From the NCBI GenBank assembly GCA_964568045.1, contig CAZMOL010000062.1, forward strand, positions 1-9,123: a stretch of 9,123 bases of DNA. The letters run 5' to 3'. Below, piece by piece: positions 1-7,113 of the stretch. Made by a program: the position numbers and the translations under genes. The notes under the pieces are model-generated. The model did not search any database and was not told the origin of the DNA. It was given only the letters and a program-made list of their open reading frames with translations. Within the stretch, counting starts at the first letter, position 1; every line of letters begins with the position of its first letter. The DNA comes from CAZDDA01 sp964568045. Its GTDB lineage: Bacteria > Bipolaricaulota > Bipolaricaulia > UBA7950 > UBA9294.

Positions 1-187
1 CCACGATAGCCATTCCCGAGCTTGGTCCGATGATCCCTGCGAGCATGCGGATGGTGGTAGTCTTGCCCGCGCCATTGGGTCCGAGGAAGCCGAGAATCTC
101 GCCGGCATCGATCGTTAGGGTGATTTCGTCTACCGCCGTTCGATCACCGAATACGCGCTTTAGCCGATCCGTTTCAATTACGTGCAT
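1..187 (-). CDS. ABC transporter ATP-binding protein, N-terminal part (runs off left edge)
   Basis: Read on the minus strand from ATG at 187, this encodes about 62 residues before the window ends. They begin MHVIETDRLKRVFG and contain the Walker A motif GPNGAGKTT at residues 36-44, followed by TIRMLAGII and the start of a substrate loop. This is the standard opening of an ABC nucleotide-binding subunit, most like those of ABC-2 type exporters (drug, polysaccharide or Nod-factor type), which energise export at the cytoplasmic face of the inner membrane. A GGAG Shine-Dalgarno (complement of 194-197) lies six bases before the ATG and supports the start. Signature, Walker B and H-loop lie outside the window, so the substrate cannot be inferred. 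It is divergent from the metal transporter at 286, with about 98 bp between the starts. Confidence 0.9.
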   Translation of the reverse strand, partial: MHVIETDRLKRVFGDRTAVDEITLTIDAGEILGFLGPNGAGKTTTIRMLAGIIGPSSGMAIV

Positions 188-216
188 CTTCCGCTCCGTT
201 GTTGCGTGATCTTACC

Positions 217-253
217 TAATGACCTATCTGCGTACCATAATGACTATAATGAC
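217..253 (+). promoter_or_regulatory. Putative promoter with three TAATGAC repeats between divergent genes
   Basis: A perfect TATAAT hexamer at 245-250 could be the -10 box for the ZIP transporter gene. No good -35 lies 16-18 bp upstream; the best match, ATGACC at 219-224, leaves a 20-bp spacer. TAATGAC occurs three times on the plus strand, at 217-223, 238-244 and 247-253, so the first two are 21 bp apart (about two helical turns) and the last two 9 bp apart. The last copies flank and overlap the -10 box, a plausible place for a regulator. A long spacer is typical of MerR-type promoters, but I see no dyad in it, so the regulator class is open. Confidence 0.4.
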
Positions 254-285
254 AGCGCTGGATTCTCGTTTTGGGGAGGAGCGCG

Positions 286-1050
286 ATGGGAAGTAGCGTC
301 GGATTTGCACTGTTGCTGACAACGCTTGCCGGGCTATCCACCGCCATCGGGGGTCTTCTGGGGATCTTCGTGCGCGAGCCCGGCCCGGGCTTCATGGCGT
401 TAACGCTGGGCTTCTCCGGCGGGGTGATGATTCTCGTTTCGTTTGTCGAGTTGCTGCAGGGTGGCATCGAGGCCGTCGGGTTTGCACCCGCTCATCTTGC
501 GTTTTTTCTGGGAATGGGAGCCATGTTTCTGGTGGACGTCCTCATCCCACACGACTACATGGCCGAGCACCACCATCCCGGGGATGAAGGACGGCACAGC
601 GAGTTGATGAGGACCGGTCTGTTTGTTGCCTTGGGCATCGGCATTCACAACTTCCCCGAGGGGATGGCCACCTTTGCCGGTGCGCTTCAGGATACGTCGG
701 TCGGGATCGCGATCGCTGCGGCCATTGCCATTCACAACATCCCAGAGGGACTGGCCGTGGCCGCGCCGATCTATGCCGCTACCGGCAGCCGGAAGAAGGC
801 CTTCTGGTGGTCGTTCCTGTCTGGGATCGCCGAGCCGATAGGAGCTGGCTTGGCTGCGGCGGTGCTGCTCCCATTCCTTAACGAAGCCGTCCTCGGTTAC
901 GTGCTCGCTGCTGTGGCTGGCATCATGGTCTTCATCTCGCTCGATGAATTGATCCCGGTTGCGCGCTCGTTCGGCAAGGAACACCTCTCCATCGTGGGCG
1001 TCGTTGTCGGCATGGTCATCATGGCCGTCAGCTTGTGGATGCTGCAGTAG
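286..1050 (+). CDS. ZIP-family divalent metal transporter (ZupT-like)
   Basis: Encodes a 254-residue integral membrane protein of the ZIP family, which imports Zn2+ and often Fe2+ or Mn2+ into the cytoplasm. The two diagnostic metal-site motifs are present: HNFPEG at residues 121-126 and HNIPEG at 150-155, in the helices that form the transport site. A histidine-rich cytoplasmic loop (three consecutive His at 95-97, in HHHPGDEGRHSE) precedes them, as in other ZIPs, and hydrophobic stretches fill the rest for about eight helices. Length matches bacterial ZupT/GufA-type members. I place the start at ATG 286, because AGGAG at 277-281 lies just before it and an in-frame TTG at 271 would put that site inside the gene. 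It is divergent from the ABC ATPase. Family is certain; the metal is not. Confidence 0.93.
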   Translation: MGSSVGFALLLTTLAGLSTAIGGLLGIFVREPGPGFMALTLGFSGGVMILVSFVELLQGGIEAVGFAPAHLAFFLGMGAMFLVDVLIPHDYMAEHHHPGDEGRHSELMRTGLFVALGIGIHNFPEGMATFAGALQDTSVGIAIAAAIAIHNIPEGLAVAAPIYAATGSRKKAFWWSFLSGIAEPIGAGLAAAVLLPFLNEAVLGYVLAAVAGIMVFISLDELIPVARSFGKEHLSIVGVVVGMVIMAVSLWMLQ

Positions 1051-1098
1051 GAAAGGTGGCCTTGTAGCGTCTGTGGCTCATCGGTCTGGGCGGGTAGC

Positions 1099-1122
1099 AT
1101 CTATCCTGCAAAAAAGATAGAT
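1099..1122. repeat. Small inverted repeat downstream of the ZIP gene
   Basis: ATCTATC (1099-1105) and GATAGAT (1116-1122) form a perfect 7-bp stem around a 10-nt loop rich in A. No T-run follows on either strand, so it is not a canonical terminator. It could be an operator or a weak stem. The rest of the 179-bp gap between 1050 and 1230 shows nothing else I can name. Confidence 0.35.
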
Positions 1123-1229
1123 TCAGGGGCGTCGATCGAGGTCCCCCGACAGCTGCATGACATTGGCTTCGGATCTCTTGTTTGAACTAAGATCGGGGTT
1201 GATACAGGAGTGTAAAGAAGGCACGCACG

Positions 1230-1658
1230 ATGGCAGATGTGAAAGCGCGTATTCTGGAAATCCTGCAGCCGGGACAGATGTTCCTGGCCTCTCTGGCGAC
1301 GGTCACGGAGGACGGAAAGCCGTGGGTGCGTTACGTGTCACCGAAGACTGCCGACGATCTCACCCTGCGTATTGCCACCTCAACCCGTTCCAACAAGGTG
1401 GCCCAGATCAAGGCCAATTCCGAGGTCCATCTCACCTGCGGAATCACCGATCCGAGGACGGCGCAGCACTACTTGCAGATTCAGGGCAAAGCGGAGTTAA
1501 GCACCGACCCGGCGGAGAAAGCTGGGTTTTGGGAGGATACGCTCAAGGCCTACTGGAGTGGAGCGGACGATCCCGATTACGGCATTCTCCTCATCAAACC
1601 GTATCGCATCGAGGTGCACTCGATGACGAGCGCGGACGCCGATGTGTGGGAAGCGTAG
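1230..1658 (+). CDS. Pyridoxamine 5'-phosphate oxidase-like flavin protein
   Basis: A 142-residue soluble protein resembling the split-barrel pyridoxamine-phosphate-oxidase-like family (general stress protein 26 type). Supporting features are the N-terminal FLASLATVTEDGKPWVRYVS strand pair, which in the family contacts the flavin phosphate, the segment TSTRSNKVAQIKANSEVHLT, and LQIQGKAELSTDPAEK followed by YGILLIKPYRIEV near the C-terminus. Family members bind FMN, F420 or heme, and many have no defined substrate, so true PNPOx activity should not be assumed; the protein is also shorter than PdxH. AAGAAGG at 1215-1221 lies 8 nt before ATG 1230. Only 24 nt separate it from the ferredoxin-nitroreductase gene, so the two are probably co-transcribed and may share a flavin-redox or stress role. 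Confidence 0.82.
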   Translation: MADVKARILEILQPGQMFLASLATVTEDGKPWVRYVSPKTADDLTLRIATSTRSNKVAQIKANSEVHLTCGITDPRTAQHYLQIQGKAELSTDPAEKAGFWEDTLKAYWSGADDPDYGILLIKPYRIEVHSMTSADADVWEA

Positions 1659-1682
1659 AGGAAAGGTTGACAGGAGTCTGAG

Positions 1683-2573
1683 ATGTCGGAGCCAGCTGTG
1701 CCCCGTATCAAGATCAAGCCAGACCTCTGTGTGCGTTGCGGCGCATGCGTGGAGTTGTGTCTCGCCAAGGTGTACGAGGAATCGGATGAGGGCGTGAAGC
1801 CTGTCAGACCAGAACGTTGTTTCGGGTGTGGCCACTGCGTCGCAGCCTGTCCGACCGATGCGATTGACCACGAGCGCTTTCCGCTCGATCAGTGCCCGCT
1901 GATTGACTCCGACGCACTCCCTTCACTTGGGGGTCAGATTGCAGCCTTCCGCGCCCGCCGTTCCGCACGCGTGTTTAAGGACGAGCCCGTCCCTTGTGAG
2001 ACGATAGAAACGCTGCTCGATGTCGGCCGCTGGGCCCCCTCGGCGAGTAACCAACAGCCGGTCGACTGGCTCGTCATTGACGATCGTGATCGCATCGCGG
2101 AGCTATCCAAGGGAGTGCTCGACGCGCTCGGCCGTCTGGTTGTCTTGGCACGCAATCCGCTCCTTCGGCCGCTTCTGCGATTGATCGGCGGAAAGGAATT
2201 GGCGAGGCAAGCTCGGAAGGCCGCCTCTGACTTTGAGGAAGCGCGCAAGAGACAACGTGCAGGCGGTGATCCGATCTTGTATCACGCCCCGGTTCTCTTG
2301 GTCGCGCACGTCCCCAAATCGGACCGCTTCGGTCGCGACGATGCCGCCTATGCGGCATACAACGTGATGCTCGCTGCGCAGCGGTTGGGCATTGGCACCT
2401 GCCAGATCGGCTTCCTCCAATTCGCTTTGGGCCTCAGCCGCCGCCTGCGGCGGCTGCTCGCTATACCACCTGGCCGCAAACCGGAGGTCGAACTCCTCCT
2501 CGGTGTGCCAAAATACCCCTTCCGCCGTGTCGTACCGCGACGGGAACCCAAGATCACTTGGAATAAGCGCTGA
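1683..2573 (+). CDS. Ferredoxin-nitroreductase fusion protein
   Basis: A 296-residue two-domain redox protein. The N-terminal 60 residues are a bacterial 2[4Fe-4S] ferredoxin domain with CxxCxxCxxxC motifs at C16/C19/C22/C26 and C46/C49/C52/C56-P57. From about residue 88 an FMN-dependent nitroreductase fold begins with FRARRSARVF, then GRWAPSASNQQP, the usual FMN and dimer contact region. YHAPVLLVAHVP and AAYAAYNVMLAAQRLGIGTCQIGF follow, ending in a typical LLGVPKYPFRR segment. In this family ferredoxin electrons reduce the flavin; substrates range from nitroaromatics to quinones and are unknown here. AGGAG at 1672-1676 lies six bases before ATG 1683. It follows the PPOX-like gene closely and converges on the MFS gene with 27 bp between stops. 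Confidence 0.92.
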   Translation: MSEPAVPRIKIKPDLCVRCGACVELCLAKVYEESDEGVKPVRPERCFGCGHCVAACPTDAIDHERFPLDQCPLIDSDALPSLGGQIAAFRARRSARVFKDEPVPCETIETLLDVGRWAPSASNQQPVDWLVIDDRDRIAELSKGVLDALGRLVVLARNPLLRPLLRLIGGKELARQARKAASDFEEARKRQRAGGDPILYHAPVLLVAHVPKSDRFGRDDAAYAAYNVMLAAQRLGIGTCQIGFLQFALGLSRRLRRLLAIPPGRKPEVELLLGVPKYPFRRVVPRREPKITWNKR

Positions 2574-2600
2574 ACGGACTTTTGTTGGATGCAAGACGAC

Positions 2601-3818
<1,218 letters not shown>

Positions 3819-3895
3819 CAGCTGCTTATCCTGGTTTTCAGAGTATCATACAGGCTTGCGGGTTTTGTGCACCACTGGCATTTCCCATACAAATC

Positions 3896-3919
3896 TGCAA
3901 TGCGCCAACTTGCATTGCA
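3896..3919. promoter_or_regulatory. Perfect 8-bp inverted repeat upstream of the accessory operon
   Basis: TGCAATGC (3896-3903) and GCATTGCA (3912-3919) form a perfect dyad with an 8-nt centre, in the 166-bp AT-rich gap between the MFS gene and the operon at 3985. A weak promoter (TTGTGC 3865-3870, 17 bp, TACAAA 3888-3893) would place the dyad at the transcription start, a normal operator position. Another possible -10, TATCAT, is at 3930-3935. No regulator gene is nearby, so its role is inference. Confidence 0.35.
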
Positions 3920-3984
3920 TCCAATCTGCTATCATACTAATCATCATAACACCGGCAGGACTCTTCGCCTAAGAGGGGGATGAG

Positions 3985-4506
3985 ATGCGGCCCAGTAATG
4001 ATGAACTCAGTGAGATCGTACAGGAGTATCCTCTTGGGAGCCTGGACTTATGCTACGACGAGGCTAGGTGGTGGCTTGAGCGCCAAGCTGAGAACATGCA
4101 GTTTTTGGTTTCGAGAGCTTCTTCGCTGCTTGGCTTTGAAGGCGCATACTTGGCTGTTCTAGCTGGTTTCTGGACTATTCAGCGGCCTGGGCTGCCAGTT
4201 ACATCCACTGCCTTTCTGATTGTCTCTACCGTTCTTCTTTTTAGCTCGGCCATCAGCTTCTTTGTGGTGCAGAGACCAGCCCCACTCCGAGCGGGCTTGA
4301 CACCAATGCGTCTTACCAAAGCCTACGTCAACCGACCAGAGCGGGAGGCCAAGTATCTGAATCTGCACGAGATGTCGAAGTCCATCGGGGAGAATGCTAA
4401 GGTCGTTGATTCTAAGGCAGCATTCCTAACAGCGGGAATGATATGCTTGGGATTCTCGATGGCCTTGCTTCTTGCCGCTGCAATGGTTATAGTTGGCTCA
4501 AGGTGA
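3985..4506 (+). CDS. Three-helix membrane protein, SLATT/Pycsar-effector-like
   Basis: A 173-residue protein with a charged N-terminal region (1-45) and three hydrophobic segments at about 46-64, 74-95 and 146-170; between helices 2 and 3 lies a polar stretch with RPEREAKYLNLHEM. The sequence entering helix 3, ENAKVVDSKAAFLTAGMICL, has a D-x-K-A motif (D142, K144, A145) as I recall from SLATT-domain and Pycsar-effector (PycTM) membrane proteins, and the sequence entering helix 1, ENMQFLVSRASSLLGFEG, looks like a second version of it. Those families are predicted or shown to disrupt membranes in phage defence. The match is by pattern only. AGAGGGGG at 3972-3979 precedes ATG 3985, chosen over ATG 3980. 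It heads a unit ending in an OLD nuclease; the next gene's ribosome site overlaps this gene's stop. Confidence 0.6.
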   Translation: MRPSNDELSEIVQEYPLGSLDLCYDEARWWLERQAENMQFLVSRASSLLGFEGAYLAVLAGFWTIQRPGLPVTSTAFLIVSTVLLFSSAISFFVVQRPAPLRAGLTPMRLTKAYVNRPEREAKYLNLHEMSKSIGENAKVVDSKAAFLTAGMICLGFSMALLLAAAMVIVGSR

Positions 4507-4511
4507 TTGGG

Positions 4512-4682
4512 ATGTGTGCTGACAAACCACGAAACGAAAATCAGGATCCACCACCCCCACCGCCGGATGAAGAAGGTGCTGGTGTCTTCTTCAGGGGGGG
4601 AGAGAGTCCTGCGGAGATCCTCAAGAAGTTCCGAGAACGCAATCCTGACGTGAAATCTGGTGAGTCTCAAGGCGAGGATTAG
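4512..4682 (+). CDS. Small acidic polyproline protein, unknown function
   Basis: A 56-residue protein starting MCADKPRNENQ, with a run of six prolines (residues 13-18) flanked by acidic residues, then EEGAGVFFRGGESPAEILKKFRERNPDVK and an acidic tail. It has no hydrophobic segment, so it is probably soluble and partly disordered, with one likely helix at AEILKKFRER. I chose ATG 4512 because AAGGTGA (4500-4506), which contains the stop codon of the preceding gene, sits five bases upstream; this suggests coupled translation. An in-frame ATG at 4443 lies inside the upstream gene and is unlikely. A six-proline run would normally need EF-P for efficient translation. I do not recognise the family. 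It might be a binding partner or inhibitor of its neighbours, but nothing shows this directly. Confidence 0.6.
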   Translation: MCADKPRNENQDPPPPPPDEEGAGVFFRGGESPAEILKKFRERNPDVKSGESQGED

Positions 4683-4743
4683 TCGCTTGTGAGGCTTTCC
4701 CGGAAGCATCGCTTGTTCGCAAAAGGTGGGCATGGAGGGTCTT

Positions 4744-4929
4744 ATGCCGATCCATATAAGATACGGTGATAAGAGCGGCGGCTTGTCGCAACGGCTTGGC
4801 AGCTCACCGGTTACCCCGAAAGCGATGCTCTATTCGCAGGTGTCTTATACGGCAATCGCAACGGTGTTTGGGGTGTTATGCGGATCGATACCAACAATGT
4901 TGGGCAACACTAGAGGTATGGATAAGTGA
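4744..4929 (+). CDS. Small single-helix protein coupled to the OLD nuclease gene, unknown
   Basis: A 61-residue protein, MPIHIRYGDKSGG at the N-terminus and one hydrophobic stretch at about residues 33-52 (SYTAIATVFGVLCGSIPTML) followed by a short charged tail. It is probably a small membrane protein, though the hydrophobicity is only moderate. GGAGGG at 4734-4739 lies four bases before ATG 4744; in-frame GTG 4726 and ATG 4732 are alternatives. Its stop TGA (4927-4929) overlaps the GTG start of the nuclease gene in a GTGA arrangement, the usual sign of translational coupling, and the main reason I accept so short a gene. I recognise no family. The alternative is a fortuitous leader ORF that tunes nuclease translation. 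Confidence 0.5.
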   Translation: MPIHIRYGDKSGGLSQRLGSSPVTPKAMLYSQVSYTAIATVFGVLCGSIPTMLGNTRGMDK

Positions 4930-6734
4930 GAATCTATAGCATCTGCGCGAAGAACTACGGTCCTTTCGGGACCCTCGAGAAGGTAATCCTCGGTCCTCTG
5001 GCGACAATCATTGGGCAAAACGACGTCGGGAAGTCCAACATCTTGAGAGCCCTGCAGTTGTTCTTCGAAGGCCGCAAGATAGAGACAGACGATGTGCACG
5101 ATGGAGCCCCTCCGGACGAAGATGTAATGATAGAGGTTGCCTTCACCGAGCTCCCCGAGACAATCGAGTTGGAAGATGGCGTTGAGACAACTTGTGGAGA
5201 TGAGATGCTCTTGGATTCCGATGATTTCCTCCGAATCCGGAAGACCTATCCTCGCGCAAGTCTGGCGAAGTTCAGCATCGCTCTGATAACCATGGACTTC
5301 GAAGACGACCGTTTTGCCGGACTCCCGGCACTCAAAGAGAAGGACCTCAACACTCTCTGCTCATCCGTCGGGATCGAAGCCACAAAATCAGGGCGCGGCA
5401 TCACCAACCAGGGCAAGAGGAGTGTTTTGCGTAGCAAGGCACGAGAGGAGGGGATCGGCGTGGTGGAAAGAGAGCTTGCTCTGACCACAAAAGATGATCT
5501 ATGGAAGAAGATCTCTTCTCTATTGCCTGAGTTCGTGATGTTCGAGACAGATACTAAGCTTGGCGTCGGCGAGACCACCTTTCAGAGCCAATTCCGCCCT
5601 ATCGTCACAACCGCCGCTCAACAGCCAGAGGTCGTCAACGTCAGGGAGGACTTTACAGGTGCTATCGGGAAGGCGTTGCAGGGGGAAGTCGACAAGATAT
5701 TCGCCCGTTTGAAGCGCCATACAAATACCCTGACCGGCCTCACGGCCAAGCCTGAGTTCATGTGGGACAAGGCCGTCACCTTTGACATCCTCGGGAAGGA
5801 TCAGGATGGCGTCGAGAATTCCCTCGAGCGGAGAGGGAGCGGGATGAGACGGCTTATGATGGTCGCTTTCTTCCAGTATTTGGCTGAACGTGGGCGTGAA
5901 GGGAGGCGTGAAGGGAAGCGTGACTATGTCTTCGCGGTGGAGGAGCCTGAGAATTGTTTGCACCCAGGGCTACAGCGCGAACTGGGGGTCTCTTTCCGTG
6001 TTCTTGCGGAAGAAGGCTATCAGGTCATCTGCAGTTCCCATTCCCCGGTCTTCGCCGGTGCTTCGCCCGTTGAAGACTTGGCCTTGGTCGTCAGGGAGGC
6101 AGGTGTTGCGAAGGCCGTCCAGGTTCCGGATCTGGATCTGTCAGATGTGGCGGAGCAGCTTGGTGTCGAGCCGTCCGACCAGATCACGGGGTACCATGCC
6201 TGTGTCTTTGTTGAAGGGCCACAGGACATTGAGTTCTGGAAAGCCGTGGCGTCTAAGCTGAAAGAAGGCGGACATACAGATGACGACTTCGATGATCGAA
6301 GCATAGGATTCGTGCTTTGTGGAGGAGACAATCTGAAGCACTGGATCAACCTGAGAGCTATGAGTCGCCTCAACCGTCGCTTTGGGGTGGTGGTCGATAG
6401 TGATAGGGAGAGCCCGCAGCACAACATCCCTGGGCGGAAGCTGAACTGGAAAGCCAAGTGCGAGGAGGATCGTGGGGTCTTCTTCATCCTTCGGAAACGG
6501 GAGATGGAGAACTACCTTCATCCCAACGCAATAGAGCGCTCCGGACTCGCTCTGCAACCTTACGATAGTTTCACGGATATGAAGAAGTTATTTGGCGAGA
6601 ATGTCTACAAGGTCGTTTCGGACATGTCGTGCGAAGAGATTCTAGAAAGAGATAGGTACGAAGAAAAAGAGACTGAACGTCACGAGTTGAAGGAAATCCT
6701 TCAGGAGCTATTGGCCCTATCGCAGAGCCTGTGA
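4926..6734 (+). CDS. OLD-family ATP-dependent nuclease (ABC ATPase plus TOPRIM)
   Basis: A 602-residue protein with the OLD (overcoming lysogenization defect) layout. The N-terminal ABC ATPase has Walker A GQNDVGKS at 30-37, a signature-like GSGMRR at 304-309, Walker B VFAVEEPE at 335-342 and the H-loop CSSHSP around H372. The C-terminal TOPRIM nuclease domain has VEGPQD (E430), VVDSDRES (D491, D493) and REMENYL (E526, E528), so all expected metal ligands are present. OLD proteins cleave DNA; in P2 phage and Gabija they act in phage defence. No UvrD-like helicase follows, which argues against Gabija (class 2), and the fused TOPRIM argues against a split PARIS pair. The start is GTG 4926 with AGAGG at 4912-4916, overlapping the preceding small gene. 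Family is firm; defence role is inferred. Confidence 0.92.
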   Translation: MRIYSICAKNYGPFGTLEKVILGPLATIIGQNDVGKSNILRALQLFFEGRKIETDDVHDGAPPDEDVMIEVAFTELPETIELEDGVETTCGDEMLLDSDDFLRIRKTYPRASLAKFSIALITMDFEDDRFAGLPALKEKDLNTLCSSVGIEATKSGRGITNQGKRSVLRSKAREEGIGVVERELALTTKDDLWKKISSLLPEFVMFETDTKLGVGETTFQSQFRPIVTTAAQQPEVVNVREDFTGAIGKALQGEVDKIFARLKRHTNTLTGLTAKPEFMWDKAVTFDILGKDQDGVENSLERRGSGMRRLMMVAFFQYLAERGREGRREGKRDYVFAVEEPENCLHPGLQRELGVSFRVLAEEGYQVICSSHSPVFAGASPVEDLALVVREAGVAKAVQVPDLDLSDVAEQLGVEPSDQITGYHACVFVEGPQDIEFWKAVASKLKEGGHTDDDFDDRSIGFVLCGGDNLKHWINLRAMSRLNRRFGVVVDSDRESPQHNIPGRKLNWKAKCEEDRGVFFILRKREMENYLHPNAIERSGLALQPYDSFTDMKKLFGENVYKVVSDMSCEEILERDRYEEKETERHELKEILQELLALSQSL

Positions 6735-6745
6735 GGGACATTCCT

Positions 6746-6813
6746 GCCCAACAATGGGATCGACCCACGCGCAGGGCACGTAGGGCAAAGGGCGCGTGGT
6801 CATACCTTTAGTC
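6746..6813 (+). other. Hairpin after the nuclease gene: terminator or attC-like element
   Basis: GACC-CACGCGC (6762-6772) pairs with GCGCGTG-GTC (6792-6801), giving 10 bp with one bulged C around a 19-nt loop. It starts 28 nt past the nuclease stop, where a transcription terminator is expected, but only a short broken T-tract follows (CCTTTAGTCTT). Just upstream, GCCCAAC (6746-6752) fits the RYYYAAC left core of integron attC sites, with eight bases before the stem. The right core is poor: neither TTTAGTC nor GTCTTGA matches GTTRRRY. A terminator is the simpler reading. Confidence 0.4.
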
Positions 6814-6867
6814 TTGAATTACAAGTACCTGTCGCTTTGGCTTGGTTGATTGAAACTAGAGGTCTGA
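6798..6867. repeat. 70-bp direct repeat, copy 1
   Basis: Aligns without gaps to 8832-8901, with 13 differences in 70 positions (about 81% identity, counted by hand). The longest identical run is GTACCTGTCGCTTTG. It begins inside the 3' arm of the hairpin after the nuclease gene. Read in frame from 6801 both copies give similar peptides (TFSLE, VPVAL, LIET), but copy 2 has a stop codon, so this may be old coding sequence or a structured element. Confidence 0.75.
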
Positions 6868-6903
6868 CGCATTTCTTCGCAATTCAGCACTGAGTCTTGC
6901 TAG

Positions 6904-7062
6904 AACTCAGCAAAGTCAGGCCTTTATTCACATCGACGACATTCTTGTCCGTGGTGGGTTGCCGAGGAGCCGGAAACTCGCCAGGCGATACAGTATTTCC
7001 TCACACACCGAGTACCGTCGATCGGGTTTAACGGGCTTGTGCAGTTGGCGCTCGCCGGCTAA
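6904..7062 (+). pseudogene. Possible gene remnant upstream of mazEF
   Basis: No intact gene fills 6735-7138. Protein-like sequence appears in two frames: FIHIDDILVRGG at 6923-6958, then in another frame AEEPETRQAIQYFLTH and VPSIGFNGLVQLALAG up to the stop at 7060-7062. The change of frame near 6958 would fit a frameshifted remnant. I do not recognise the family, and chance open sequence is possible. A hairpin (CTGAGT 6890-6895 with ACTCAG 6905-6910) lies just before it. Confidence 0.25.
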
Positions 7063-7084
7063 TCATTGTTGGGCCTCGAAATAC

Positions 7085-7113
7085 TTGACAGGATTCGTGC
7101 GAGAGGCTATACA
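7085..7113 (+). promoter_or_regulatory. Consensus sigma-70 promoter of mazEF
   Basis: TTGACA at 7085-7090, a 17-bp spacer, and TATACA at 7108-7113: a perfect -35 and a near-perfect -10 at ideal spacing, about 26 bp upstream of mazE. The toxin-antitoxin module therefore has its own strong promoter. Confidence 0.85.

Noticed and set aside
400..984. Long minus-strand frame opposite the ZIP gene
   Set aside because: Antisense shadow of a GC-rich membrane-protein gene, rich in Arg, Gly and His with no recognisable domain.
1157..1681. Long open frame on the plus strand overlapping the PPOX-like gene
   Set aside because: It is a shadow: low-complexity, no family features, and it overlaps a gene with clear domain motifs and a ribosome site.
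2574..2600. Bidirectional terminator between the convergent nitroreductase and MFS genes
   Set aside because: The 27-bp gap has only a short T-run and no stem-loop that I can find.
4705..4829. Inverted repeat AGCATCGCTT (4705-4714) and AAGCGATGCT (4820-4829)
   Set aside because: A perfect 10-bp match, but the arms are 105 bp apart and one is inside a coding frame; expected by chance at this length and not tied to any element.
4926..6734. Gabija (GajA) assignment for the OLD nuclease
   Set aside because: No UvrD-like helicase (GajB) follows; downstream are a hairpin and mazEF. The protein remains a general OLD-family nuclease.
6836..6856. CRISPR-repeat-like ending GATTGAAAC, also similar at 8881-8890
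   Set aside because: Many CRISPR repeats end in ATTGAAAC, but there are only two diverged copies 2 kb apart, conservation extends beyond the motif, and there are no spacers or cas genes.
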